This document shows, one piece after another, positions 1 to 7,527 of a stretch of 28,301 nucleotides of DNA (the stretch's first letter is position 1; every line of letters begins with the position of its first letter). Location of the stretch: the NCBI GenBank assembly GCA_964605715.1, contig CAZSDV010000028.1, positions 1 through 28,301 on the forward strand, in the 5' to 3' direction. Under the pieces are notes generated by a model. It was not told the origin of the DNA. It saw nothing but the letters and a program-made list of their open reading frames with translations, and searched no databases. The DNA comes from JAPUME01 sp964605715 (GTDB lineage Bacteria > Acidobacteriota > Terriglobia > UBA7540 > JAPUME01). Position numbers and translations under genes: made by a program.

Positions 1-1452
1 GTAGGCAGCCATTTTTGTAGATCGAGGAACTATCTTGTTCTTGGCTTCAATGGTCCGCTGACAGGCTTCTTCCACCGACAGAAATATTCCACTACCAGTA
101 GCTGCTAAGAGTGCTGCGCCATAGGCTGACCCTTCTGATGTCCTCAGCATCACAAGCTCCTGGCCGTATATGTCTGCTTGAACCTGTCGCCAGAAAGAAT
201 TACGTGAGCCTCCACCTGAAAGCCGAATCTGTGTAATGGGAACCTCGAGCTCACGCAGTATTTCAAGTGAGTCCCTCAGGCTAAAGGCTACGCCTTCCAA
301 AATCGCCCTGATCATGTGACGTCGTGTGTGTGACGCCGTCAGGCCAAACCATGCACCCCGTGCGGATGAGTCCAAATGCGGCGTGCGCTCCCCCATCAGG
401 TACGGAAACCAGAGCAGGCCTTCACTACCCAAAGGCACTCCTTCCGCCTGTCGAATGATTACCTCATAGGCTGAACAGCCTTCTTTAGCCGCCTGTTCTA
501 CCTCCTGGGCAGCAAACTGGTCGCGGAACCAACGAAGGGAAAGCCCTGCACCCTGTGTCACACCCATCACATGCCACTTGCCAGGAACGGCATGACAAAA
601 GGTGTGAATCCTTCCCTTGGGGTCAGCCCGTGGAGCGTCAGTATGGGCAAACAGGACACCGGAGGTGCCAACTGTAATTGACGTCAGCCCTGGCGAGACA
701 ATCCCACTACCAACGGCGCTCGACGCTTGATCTCCTCCTCCTCCAACCACAGGTATTCCTTGCTTGAGTCCCGTTATAGCTGCTACTTGTTTCGAAATTA
801 CACCCGTGATCTCAACCGACTCATGTACCTTTGGCAGGAGAGCGACATCCAAGTTTATAATCGAACATACCTGCTTCGACCAGCAACGGTTTCTAACATC
901 AAAAAGTAATGTCCCTGAAGCGTCAGAAGCGTCTGTTGAGAATTCACCTGTTAGACGGAAGCGAATATAGTCCTTAGGCAGAAGGAAATGTACGACCTTT
1001 TGAAAAATCTCCGGTTCATGGTCACGCACCCAGATTATCTTTGGAGCTGAAAATCCCGTAAGCGCAGGGTTTAGGGTAAGCTCGATCAGCCGGTCAACGC
1101 CAACCTTTTCTGTGATCCAGTCGCACTGCTCCTGGCTGCGCTGATCACACCAGATCAAGGAGGGGCGTAGCACCTGGTTCTTCTTATCCAGAAGAACAAC
1201 CCCATGCATCTGGCCAGATAAACCTACGGCGGAAATATCATCACCCGCAAGACAGGCATCTGCCAGGGCCGCTGGAACTGCTTTCTGGGTTGCCCTCCAC
1301 CAATCCTCAGGGTCCTGCTCAGCCCAACCCGGATGAGGCATGCAGATGGCTTCATGGTCAACCGTGGCGCTACCCACGACTTGGCCGTCCTCAGCCAAAA
1401 TGACGGCACGGGTACCCGTTGTACCCACATCAATGCCCATCACATACGCCAT
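1..1452 (-). CDS. xylB: Xylulokinase (FGGY carbohydrate kinase), 3' end outside window
   Basis: It phosphorylates D-xylulose, or a related ketose, to the 5-phosphate with ATP in the cytoplasm. The 484 codons visible are free of stops. The N-terminus MAYVMGIDVGTTGTRAV is the FGGY phosphate-binding loop. GLSGQMHG and LIWCDQRS are typical of xylulokinases, VGGGGDQASSAVGSG carries the likely catalytic Asp, and YLMGERTPHLD and LSGGGSRN match the C-terminal ATPase half. About 20 residues are probably missing, since xylulokinases run to about 500 residues and the window edge cuts the gene. ATG at 1452 is preceded by GAAAGAG; an in-frame ATG at 1440 is less likely because it would trim the conserved strand. 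It is the last visible gene of a three-gene minus-strand set, 74 bp after the dehydrogenase. The family is very secure. The exact sugar (xylulose, ribulose or other) is inferred from the GQMHG-type sequence, and no xylose isomerase is seen here. Confidence 0.93.
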   Translation of the reverse strand, partial: MAYVMGIDVGTTGTRAVILAEDGQVVGSATVDHEAICMPHPGWAEQDPEDWWRATQKAVPAALADACLAGDDISAVGLSGQMHGVVLLDKKNQVLRPSLIWCDQRSQEQCDWITEKVGVDRLIELTLNPALTGFSAPKIIWVRDHEPEIFQKVVHFLLPKDYIRFRLTGEFSTDASDASGTLLFDVRNRCWSKQVCSIINLDVALLPKVHESVEITGVISKQVAAITGLKQGIPVVGGGGDQASSAVGSGIVSPGLTSITVGTSGVLFAHTDAPRADPKGRIHTFCHAVPGKWHVMGVTQGAGLSLRWFRDQFAAQEVEQAAKEGCSAYEVIIRQAEGVPLGSEGLLWFPYLMGERTPHLDSSARGAWFGLTASHTRRHMIRAILEGVAFSLRDSLEILRELEVPITQIRLSGGGSRNSFWRQVQADIYGQELVMLRTSEGSAYGAALLAATGSGIFLSVEEACQRTIEAKNKIVPRSTKMAAY

Positions 1453-1526
1453 AAGGAGATGCTCTTTCAAAAAAAGAGAAACCGCTAGAATTGGACCCAG
1501 TAGTTTTAAAGTCGAAAAATTAACCC

Positions 1527-2678
1527 TTAAGTGGTCACCTTAGTCCAGCGGCGGGAGGCAGCGGAACGTTCAACAGCATTCAGCACGGCTTGATTTTGGA
1601 GGCCATCCTCAAAGTTTGGCCTGGGCATACGCCCTTTTTCGAGGCAATCAAGAAAATCCTTTATGGCGTGGATAAAGGTATGCTCGTAGCCAAGGATATG
1701 TCCCGGGGGCCACCAACCGTCCACGTAGGGATGGACAGCCTCAGTCACGCTAATAGTTTTGTAGCCCTGTTCACCGGCAGCCTCCTCAGAATTATAAATT
1801 TCCAGCTCATTGAGCTGTTCAAGGTTGAAAGTCAAGCTACCCTTGCTTCCATAAACCTGAAAAGTATTGTAGTTTCTGCGGCCACCGCAGAATCGCGAAA
1901 GTTCGAAGACGCCAACGCTGCCATTGCGAAAACGGGCCAGGAAATTAGTGTCATCATCAACGGTCACCCTTCCTTTACGGGGTCCGCCTTTTGCTTTAAG
2001 GCTCCCTTGTTCAGTAACCACAGGTCTTCGCTTAATAAAAGTGGTTGAATGCCCCATAACTTCTGCAATGTTACCGTTCAGGTACTGGGCAAAATCTACC
2101 GCGTGGGATCCAAGATCACCCGTCGCACCTGTGCCAGCGAGTTTCTTGTCAAGTCGCCAAACAAGAGGGAACTCAGGATCCATAATCCAATCCTGAAGAT
2201 AAGCCCCATGCCAGTGGTAAATTTTTCCAAGCTTCCCCGACCTCATTAACTCTCTTGCATACGCGATTGCAGGGATACGGCGATAATTGAACATGAGCAT
2301 ATGAAGCACCCCAGCCTTTTTGACGGCGGCGAGCATCTGCTTGGCTTCCTTTAATGTGTTGGCCAAGGGTTTCTCACAAATAATATGTTTTTTCGCCCGG
2401 GCAGCGGCCAGCACCATTGAGTGGTGAAGGTGGCCTGGTGTTGCGACATCGATCACATCAATGTCCTTTCTACGTATAACCTTCTCCCAATCTGTCTCTA
2501 TTTCTTCCCAGCCAAATTGGTCTGCGGCAGCCTTAAGCCCTGCACGGTCCCGTCCACAAATTACCTTCAGACGAGGTACGAATTTCCCAGAGAAAAACCG
2601 CCTTACCTGCCGAAAAGCATTCGAGTGCGCCTTCCCCATAAATTTGTAACCAATTAGTGCTACATTAACTTCTGCCAT
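1527..2678 (-). CDS. Gfo/Idh/MocA family NAD(P)-dependent oxidoreductase
   Basis: A cytoplasmic sugar or cyclitol dehydrogenase of 383 residues, normal for the family. The Rossmann domain begins at once: ALIGYKFMGKAHSNA (residues 7-21), a GxxxxG variant of the usual dinucleotide loop. CEKPLANTLKEAKQM (from residue 101) contains the EKP motif with catalytic Lys103. The C-terminal half, with HSTTFIKRRPV, GRVTVDDDTNFLARF and GSLTF segments, is the substrate-binding beta-sheet domain. Start ATG at 2678 follows a strong ribosome site, GGGAGAAG. The gene sits 72 bp after the isomerase/epimerase and 74 bp before xylB, all on the minus strand, so one transcript is likely. Members act on inositols, glucosides, UDP-sugars and many other polyols; the substrate cannot be read from sequence. 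The context suggests oxidation of a sugar intermediate on the way to the kinase. Confidence 0.92.
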   Translation of the reverse strand: MAEVNVALIGYKFMGKAHSNAFRQVRRFFSGKFVPRLKVICGRDRAGLKAAADQFGWEEIETDWEKVIRRKDIDVIDVATPGHLHHSMVLAAARAKKHIICEKPLANTLKEAKQMLAAVKKAGVLHMLMFNYRRIPAIAYARELMRSGKLGKIYHWHGAYLQDWIMDPEFPLVWRLDKKLAGTGATGDLGSHAVDFAQYLNGNIAEVMGHSTTFIKRRPVVTEQGSLKAKGGPRKGRVTVDDDTNFLARFRNGSVGVFELSRFCGGRRNYNTFQVYGSKGSLTFNLEQLNELEIYNSEEAAGEQGYKTISVTEAVHPYVDGWWPPGHILGYEHTFIHAIKDFLDCLEKGRMPRPNFEDGLQNQAVLNAVERSAASRRWTKVTT

Positions 2679-2750
2679 TTTCTTCTCCCGTATAAAAATT
2701 CCAGAACAGCGAAGCCAGGCTAGATCACCTGAAATACTTACGTCTCTCGG

Positions 2751-3710
2751 CTATGTCCACCACGTCTTGCCCAACTTTTCCTTGATAACTACCTGGTTTA
2801 GTAGTGCGGTAGCCTTGGAAAGCCCTTCATCAACTGACATCAGGCTATCTTCATGCTCAATGCTCATGACGTCATCGTAACCAATCATTTGTAGCGTAGA
2901 AACAAAATCAGCCCAGAAGTCAAACCCATGACCGAAGCCCACGGTCCGGAATATCCAGGAGCGATTAACTTCGTCGGTATAGGGCTTGGTATCCAGAATA
3001 CCATTTACGATGCTATTCGCTTCGTAAACGCGTGTGTCTTTGGCATGAACGTAGAAGACCGCTTCGCCAAGCTTCCTCGCTGCCGCACAAGGATCGATCC
3101 CCTGCCAAAACAAATGACTAGGGTCAAGATTGGCGCCGACGTTCGAACCGCACACGCTTCTCAACTTGAGCATTGTTTCCGGCGAATATACCACAAAACC
3201 TGGGTGCATTTCGATACAGATGCGCACTCCATGGTTGGCAGCGAATTTAGCCCTTTTTTTCCAAAAGGGGATGACCTTTTTCTCCCATTGCCACTTAAGG
3301 ACCTCTAGATAATCTGGTGGCCATGGGCAGGTAACCCAATTCGGCATTTTTGAGCGTTCACTATCTCCTGGACAACCTGAAAAATCAATGACGCGCTCTA
3401 CCTCCAGTTTTTCTGCCATGAGAATGGTCCTTCGATTCACTTCTGCGTTCGAAACGGCAAACCTCTTATTCGGGTGAATCGAATTTCCGTGACAACTAAG
3501 GGCACTGATGCTAATACCTTGATCATCCAGCTTATTCTTTAAGTCTTTCAACTTAGAAGGTTGGTTATACCACTCAAGTTTCAAATGTGAAGCGCCAGGG
3601 TAATTTCCGGTCCCCAGTTCGATTGTCCGAATACCTAAGGGCTTAATCTTTTTAATCACCTCATCCAGGCTGAGATTCGCAAAAAGTGCCGTAAGCAACC
3701 CAATCTCCAT
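2751..3710 (-). CDS. Sugar phosphate isomerase/epimerase (xylose isomerase-like TIM barrel)
   Basis: A 319-residue protein of the AP-endonuclease-2 superfamily, a metal-dependent TIM barrel that isomerises or epimerises free sugars, keto-sugars or inosose derivatives. It opens MEIGLLTALFANLSLDEVIKKI, followed by GIRTIELGTGNY (strand and helix with the conserved Glu). ICIEMHPGFVVY supplies a Glu/His metal site, GANLDPSHLFWQGIDP carries the Asp-Pro-Ser-His metal-binding segment, YVHAKDTRV is the next His/Asp pair, and MSIEHEDSLMS carries the final Glu. The putative metal ligands are therefore all present. ATG at 3710 follows AGAGAGG. It is the first gene of the operon with the Gfo/Idh dehydrogenase and xylB, and a perfect inverted repeat lies 31 bp before its start. 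This pairing with a Gfo/Idh enzyme is common in oxidise-epimerise-reduce pathways of polyol breakdown. The substrate is unknown. Confidence 0.9.
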   Translation of the reverse strand: MEIGLLTALFANLSLDEVIKKIKPLGIRTIELGTGNYPGASHLKLEWYNQPSKLKDLKNKLDDQGISISALSCHGNSIHPNKRFAVSNAEVNRRTILMAEKLEVERVIDFSGCPGDSERSKMPNWVTCPWPPDYLEVLKWQWEKKVIPFWKKRAKFAANHGVRICIEMHPGFVVYSPETMLKLRSVCGSNVGANLDPSHLFWQGIDPCAAARKLGEAVFYVHAKDTRVYEANSIVNGILDTKPYTDEVNRSWIFRTVGFGHGFDFWADFVSTLQMIGYDDVMSIEHEDSLMSVDEGLSKATALLNQVVIKEKLGKTWWT

Positions 3711-3740
3711 AAAAACCTCTCCAGTCTTTGGTTATGGCGA

Positions 3741-3756
3741 GAATAAACCTTTATTC
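3741..3756. promoter_or_regulatory. Candidate operator: perfect 7-2-7 inverted repeat
   Basis: GAATAAA-CC-TTTATTC is a perfect inverted repeat with a two-base spacer. It ends 31 bp before the start codon of the isomerase/epimerase, between that gene and nrdR. The position fits a repressor site downstream of, or overlapping, the promoter of the sugar operon. No regulator gene is adjacent, so the binding protein is unknown. A weak extended -10 (TGGTAATAA on the minus strand, near 3793-3801) lies upstream of it. Confidence 0.35.
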
Positions 3757-3890
3757 CTTTTCGGTGGGAAAAAACTAAGCTCCGTACCGATTATTACCAG
3801 GGATACCTTAAATACAAATGGGTTTCAGACATCGAAACGCAACCCAAAAATTTCTCAGTTATATTTGAAATTAATTAGTATGACCCCCAC

Positions 3891-4352
3891 CTACTTCACT
3901 TTGCTTTTCAACAGGTCCTGGAGCTCTGCCATGAACTCATTAACATCTTTGAAGTCAAGATAAACAGACGCAAAGCGCACGTAGGCAACTTTATCGAGCT
4001 GCCGCAGCTGGTCCATGACCAATCCACCGATCTCCGAGGTTGGCCTCTCACGATCTGAAGAGTCAGCCACGTAAACTTCCGCATCATTTACAATCTGTTC
4101 CAAGCGACCCATACTTACGGGTCGCTTTTCACATGCATGGAGGAGTCCAGCATGGACCTTCTGTCGCTCAAACTTTTCCCTGCGCCCATCCTTTTTAATA
4201 ACCATATAAGGAATTTCATCAACGCGCTCGTAGGTCGTGAAGCGTCGGCTACAGTTCAAACATTCACGGCGTCGGCGAATAACGCCACCCTCCCGGGCAG
4301 AACGAGAATCTACAACTTTATCGTCACCTTTACTGCAATAGGGGCACTTCAT
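3891..4352 (-). CDS. nrdR: Transcriptional repressor NrdR
   Basis: NrdR senses (d)ATP and represses ribonucleotide reductase genes by binding paired NrdR boxes. The 153-residue length is normal. The N-terminal zinc ribbon has MKCPYC (C3, C6) and ECLNCSRR (C31, C34) with the hallmark run DSRSAREGGVIRRRREC between them. The ATP-cone domain follows from about residue 49 (VIKKDGRREKFERQKVHAGL) to about 136 (VAYVRFASVYLDFKD). ATG at 4352 is preceded by AGGAAAAG. It lies 51 bp downstream of the flippase-like gene on the same strand and may share an aroA transcript. Its likely target, nrdJ, is about 10 kb away in this window and carries two candidate NrdR boxes. Identity is very secure. Confidence 0.98.
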   Translation of the reverse strand: MKCPYCSKGDDKVVDSRSAREGGVIRRRRECLNCSRRFTTYERVDEIPYMVIKKDGRREKFERQKVHAGLLHACEKRPVSMGRLEQIVNDAEVYVADSSDRERPTSEIGGLVMDQLRQLDKVAYVRFASVYLDFKDVNEFMAELQDLLKSKVK

Positions 4353-4403
4353 AACTTTTCCTGTCCGAAAAGATCATTGTGCAACATCAGACTCCTAGCA
4401 ACT

Positions 4404-5471
4404 TCAACTCCGAAAATCTTTGCTTCCAGTGGCCCAAGAGCGCAGCTTTCTGACTGAGATTCCTTCCTGGACCATCAGAACAATACCTAGAAGAGAAGCT
4501 GGAACCGTAATAACTAACCAGGTCAACAAAGCAACAGTCGTGGCCGGAATTATGCCAATTCCAAGAATTTCGGTAAATCCCAATGTCGCGGCCACTTGAA
4601 ATCCACCACCTAAACCCGGCACTTGTACAGTCAAACCAATCACGGCGCAAAACATGGGTACGCCCATTGCCAGCCAGGATACCTGAGCTACATCGCCCCT
4701 TACTCCCTGGGCTACTAGCCAAAAAACAGAAATATTGGCCATCCAAACTAGGACTGAACATAACACGCTACCTGTAAATGCGCTCCAGTTTTTCATAATC
4801 TCAAGTCCACCCGCAAACGACCTAATAAAATTCTTGATACCCTTCTGGGTTTGCCCAGAAAGAAAAGAAGCACGGTTTGGAGGTGACATATAAGATAAGA
4901 TTTTTTCTGCGTTGAACCGAAAAATTACCAGCCCAACCATCGACATCCCCGTCATCAAGATCAAAACCTTGCCCGATTGCGTGAGACTCTGGAAAATGTT
5001 GCTAGATTCTTGCCCTCCATGAGAAGGTGCAAAAACATAGGAACTCGTTAACAGAATTAAGAATAGGAAAGCACCGTCGTAAACTCTTTCGAGAAACCAT
5101 ACCGCCGTCACTGAAGCCCAAGGTACCCCACCTTTGTGAGCAATGTAAGCTGGCCGCACTAACTCTCCTACCCGTCCAACTAAATAAATGCAACTAAATC
5201 CGATCACCTGTCCAAAAAAATGTATTCTCAGGGGAACCTTTTTTACTCCCGTAAGAAAATAGCCCCAGCGCAATGATCGCCAAAGATAGGTGCTCATCGT
5301 TACAACTATGGCAGCCAGGATATACCCTGGCTGAGTGTTTCGTAAGCTCCTCCATAGCTCTAACCATTGGAATTTACGCCATTCCTCGCTGGTGAAAAAA
5401 TGGTACATTGCCAGCGCGAAAATTGCTGTAATGACAACGGTCCATATCCACTTCCTCAGAAAATTAGTCAT
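4404..5471 (-). CDS. Flippase-like membrane protein (lysylphosphatidylglycerol synthase TM domain, UPF0104)
   Basis: A polytopic inner-membrane protein of 355 residues with roughly eight hydrophobic segments, starting with one at residues 9-26. The family signature is clear: GRVGELVRPAYIA (99-111), followed by VPWASVTAVWFLERVYDG (116-133). Near the C-terminus a Gly-rich segment, GLTVQVPGLGGGFQVAATLG, matches the conserved region of the family. These proteins are the membrane half of MprF-type lipid aminoacylases. Stand-alone versions lacking the catalytic domain, as here, are thought to move lipids or lipid-linked intermediates, but most are uncharacterised. ATG at 5471 has a poor ribosome site. 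The gene lies 71 bp after aroA and 51 bp before nrdR, all minus strand. No soluble acyltransferase domain is attached. Confidence 0.88.
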   Translation of the reverse strand: MTNFLRKWIWTVVITAIFALAMYHFFTSEEWRKFQWLELWRSLRNTQPGYILAAIVVTMSTYLWRSLRWGYFLTGVKKVPLRIHFFGQVIGFSCIYLVGRVGELVRPAYIAHKGGVPWASVTAVWFLERVYDGAFLFLILLTSSYVFAPSHGGQESSNIFQSLTQSGKVLILMTGMSMVGLVIFRFNAEKILSYMSPPNRASFLSGQTQKGIKNFIRSFAGGLEIMKNWSAFTGSVLCSVLVWMANISVFWLVAQGVRGDVAQVSWLAMGVPMFCAVIGLTVQVPGLGGGFQVAATLGFTEILGIGIIPATTVALLTWLVITVPASLLGIVLMVQEGISVRKLRSWATGSKDFRS

Positions 5472-5542
5472 AGGGAAATAAGAGCTTGGTGGGGAATTTA
5501 GATTGACTCTCGGTAACTCTCACGCCCACCCAAAAGGTATTT

Positions 5543-6853
5543 TCAATTTACTAACTTCCTAAGCGTTTTAAAAAACCCAGGAAAAGAAATATTTACGCAG
5601 CGGGCCGAGCGTATCCGGGTTGAGGTAGAAGAATCTGCTACCAATCCCGCAATAGCAAAAGCCATGGCAATTCGGTGATCACCCTGCGAATCGATATCCG
5701 CACCGTGCAGCTTCTGACGTCCAGGGACCCTCATCCCATCTGGAAACTCTTCAACCTCTGCCCCCATGCGCCGCAAATTTTCAACAACAGTCTTTATGCG
5801 ATCACTTTCTTTTAGGCGGAGCTCACCAGCGGAGCGCACAAAGAAACCTTCATCGGTCTGGGTACCTACAACAGCCAACATCGGCAACTCGTCAATCACA
5901 CCTGCAACCATCTCAGGTAAAATCTCTACACCTTTGAGATGGCTTGCCTCAACATGCAGGTCGCCGACTAGTTCTCCATTAATCATCTCAACATTTAAAA
6001 TCTTTATGTAACCACCAGCGCCAACTAATACATCAAGTAAGGCAGTGCGAGTCGGATTCAGTCCCACGTTTTGAATTACTAAATCAGAACCCGACACAAT
6101 AAGTGCCGCAGCCAGCAGGAAAGCAGCCGAAGAAATGTCACCGGGAACCTGGAAGCTCTGTGCTTCAAGCCGAGGTCGACCTTGAACAGCAATGATACGC
6201 TGGTGACGACCAATGTCAGCTCCAAACTGCTCCAGTAGAATTTCAGTGTGGTCCCGAGTCGGGATAGGTTCAATCACCCGCGTCTCCCCAGGAGCAAATA
6301 ACCCAGCAAGAAGGACTGCCGATTTTACCTGTGAACTAGGTACAGGAAGCTCATATTGGACCGCGTGTAGAGGCCTCCCTTGAATTTCAAGCGGCGGACG
6401 TCCGCCGTCCGCGGTTTTAATTTGAGCACCCATTTCCTCTAAAGGATTGACAACACGAGACATAGGGCGGAGGGAAAGTGACTGGTCACCATCTATCACG
6501 GAACGGAAAGACTGTCCAGCAAGGATACCCGAAATCAGCCGCATCGTGGAACCAGAGTTTCCAGCATAAAGTACAGCTCCTCTCCGCGGCGATTTCAATC
6601 CATCCAGGCCTCGGCCATGAACTCTTACAGTCGCCTTCCGTTGTTCAATCTCGATACCCATCTTCTCAAGACAATCTAGGGTACTGCGACAGTCTTGATT
6701 AGTAGCAAAACCCTGAATCTCAGAAGTTCCTTCAGCCAGAGCCGCGACCATAGCACATCGATGAGAGATAGATTTGTCACCAGGAACCGACACCGATCCC
6801 TTGAGGGGCTTTGCAGGTCGAATTCTTTCCGTGTCTCGACTAAATAGCGACAT
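5543..6853 (-). CDS. aroA: 3-phosphoshikimate 1-carboxyvinyltransferase (EPSP synthase)
   Basis: Sixth step of the shikimate pathway: it joins phosphoenolpyruvate to shikimate 3-phosphate in the cytoplasm. With the start at 6853 the protein has 436 residues, the usual length. It shows SVSVPGDKSISHR (residues 20-32), LYAGNSGSTMR (95-105), LRPMSRV, PSSQVKSAVLLAGL, the GDISSAAF motif, and RLKESDRI near the C-terminus, so both inverse domains and the substrate-binding residues are present. An in-frame ATG at 6937 would add 28 residues, but it lies inside the 3' part of rnpB and precedes the conserved start, so I chose MSLFSRDTERIRP. The ribosome site at 6853 is weak. It follows rnpB by about 65 bp with no evident intrinsic terminator, so read-through from the rnpB promoter is possible. 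Confidence 0.96.
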   Translation of the reverse strand: MSLFSRDTERIRPAKPLKGSVSVPGDKSISHRCAMVAALAEGTSEIQGFATNQDCRSTLDCLEKMGIEIEQRKATVRVHGRGLDGLKSPRRGAVLYAGNSGSTMRLISGILAGQSFRSVIDGDQSLSLRPMSRVVNPLEEMGAQIKTADGGRPPLEIQGRPLHAVQYELPVPSSQVKSAVLLAGLFAPGETRVIEPIPTRDHTEILLEQFGADIGRHQRIIAVQGRPRLEAQSFQVPGDISSAAFLLAAALIVSGSDLVIQNVGLNPTRTALLDVLVGAGGYIKILNVEMINGELVGDLHVEASHLKGVEILPEMVAGVIDELPMLAVVGTQTDEGFFVRSAGELRLKESDRIKTVVENLRRMGAEVEEFPDGMRVPGRQKLHGADIDSQGDHRIAMAFAIAGLVADSSTSTRIRSARCVNISFPGFFKTLRKLVN

Positions 6854-6918
6854 CTGTATATGGAGCAGCCCGTTGTTTGGCCGAAAGCTCAGGATTGGAA
6901 ACAATAATGCTAAGTAAG

Positions 6919-7405
6919 CAGAGGCTGGCAGGAGCAAACCTGTAAGCCGAATTTTGTCGCTTGGAGGGCTTATGGCCCTCCAAGCGGGTGATCATTCCTC
7001 TAGACCCGCCATTACTGGCGGGCTCAAGCAACCTACCCGGGAGTTCACCCCCAGTCCCCTCAGAAACGGAACTGGGTTACGGAACGGGCCGCTCCTCTTC
7101 CCCTATTTGGTCTTGCTCCGTGTGGGGTTTTCCTTGCCCTCCACCTCACGGCGAAGGCGGTGCGCTCTTACATTAAGCCTCGAAAGGCCGCACCATTTCA
7201 CCCTTACCTGTGCCTGACCCGAGAGCCAAGCCATCGGCGGTATCTTTTCTGTGGCACTCTCCGTAGCCGCCCCGTCACCAGAACAACTCCTCGCCGTTAG
7301 CGAGCACACCGCCCTTTGGAGTTCGGACTTTCCTCCCCTCCATTGAAATCCAAGATGGATTGGAATGGAGCAGCGATCACCCGGTTCGCTCCTTCCAGAC
7401 TCTGT
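6919..7405 (-). ncRNA. rnpB: RNase P RNA, bacterial type A
   Basis: The catalytic RNA of RNase P, which matures the 5' end of tRNAs. Conserved blocks read on the minus strand: GAGGAAAGTCCGAACTCC near the 5' end, ACAGAAAAGATACCGCC, AGGTAAGGGTGAAA, GCAAGACCAAATAGG, GAGGAATGATCACCC and ACAAAATTCGGCTTACAGG near the 3' end. P1 is formed by GGAGCGAACC (7383-7392) with GGTTTGCTCC (6931-6940). It can be extended outward by CTGG/CCAG and CAGAG (7400-7404) with CTCTG (6919-6923), and I set the ends from this extended pairing. P19 is a 12-bp perfect stem (6958-6986). The total of about 487 nt is longer than the 377 nt of E. coli. The predicted transcription start at 7405 matches the extended P1. The 3' end is the less certain one, by perhaps 10 nt. 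Confidence 0.97.
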
Positions 7406-7412
7406 ACCCTTT

Positions 7413-7441
7413 ATCATAGTCCCACATATAGACAGAGTCAA
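7413..7441 (-). promoter_or_regulatory. Sigma70-type promoter of rnpB
   Basis: On the minus strand, -35 TTGACT (7436-7441) and -10 TATGAT (7413-7418) are separated by exactly 17 bp. Seven bases after the -10 comes an A at 7405, the first base before the extended P1 helix of the RNase P RNA. The agreement between predicted start and RNA structure supports both calls. Confidence 0.82.
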
Positions 7442-7527
7442 AAGGGTTAGTTGACAGGAAAACTCCTCCTCTTACTGGAGAAATGGCTGTATGCCTTAAG
7501 TCTTGACATAGGCAACATGAAAGACAT

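Noticed and set aside
1590..2048. 152-codon plus-strand ORF
   Set aside because: Antisense shadow of the Gfo/Idh dehydrogenase gene, which has clear family motifs.
2928..3308. 126-codon plus-strand ORF
   Set aside because: Antisense shadow of the isomerase/epimerase gene.
6854..6937. Upstream start for aroA at 6937
   Set aside because: It would overlap the 3' part of rnpB and adds 28 residues before the conserved beginning of EPSP synthase.
7103..7441. 112-codon minus-strand ORF, and plus-strand ORFs at 6954-7217
   Set aside because: They lie entirely within rnpB and its promoter, whose conserved RNA blocks explain the sequence.
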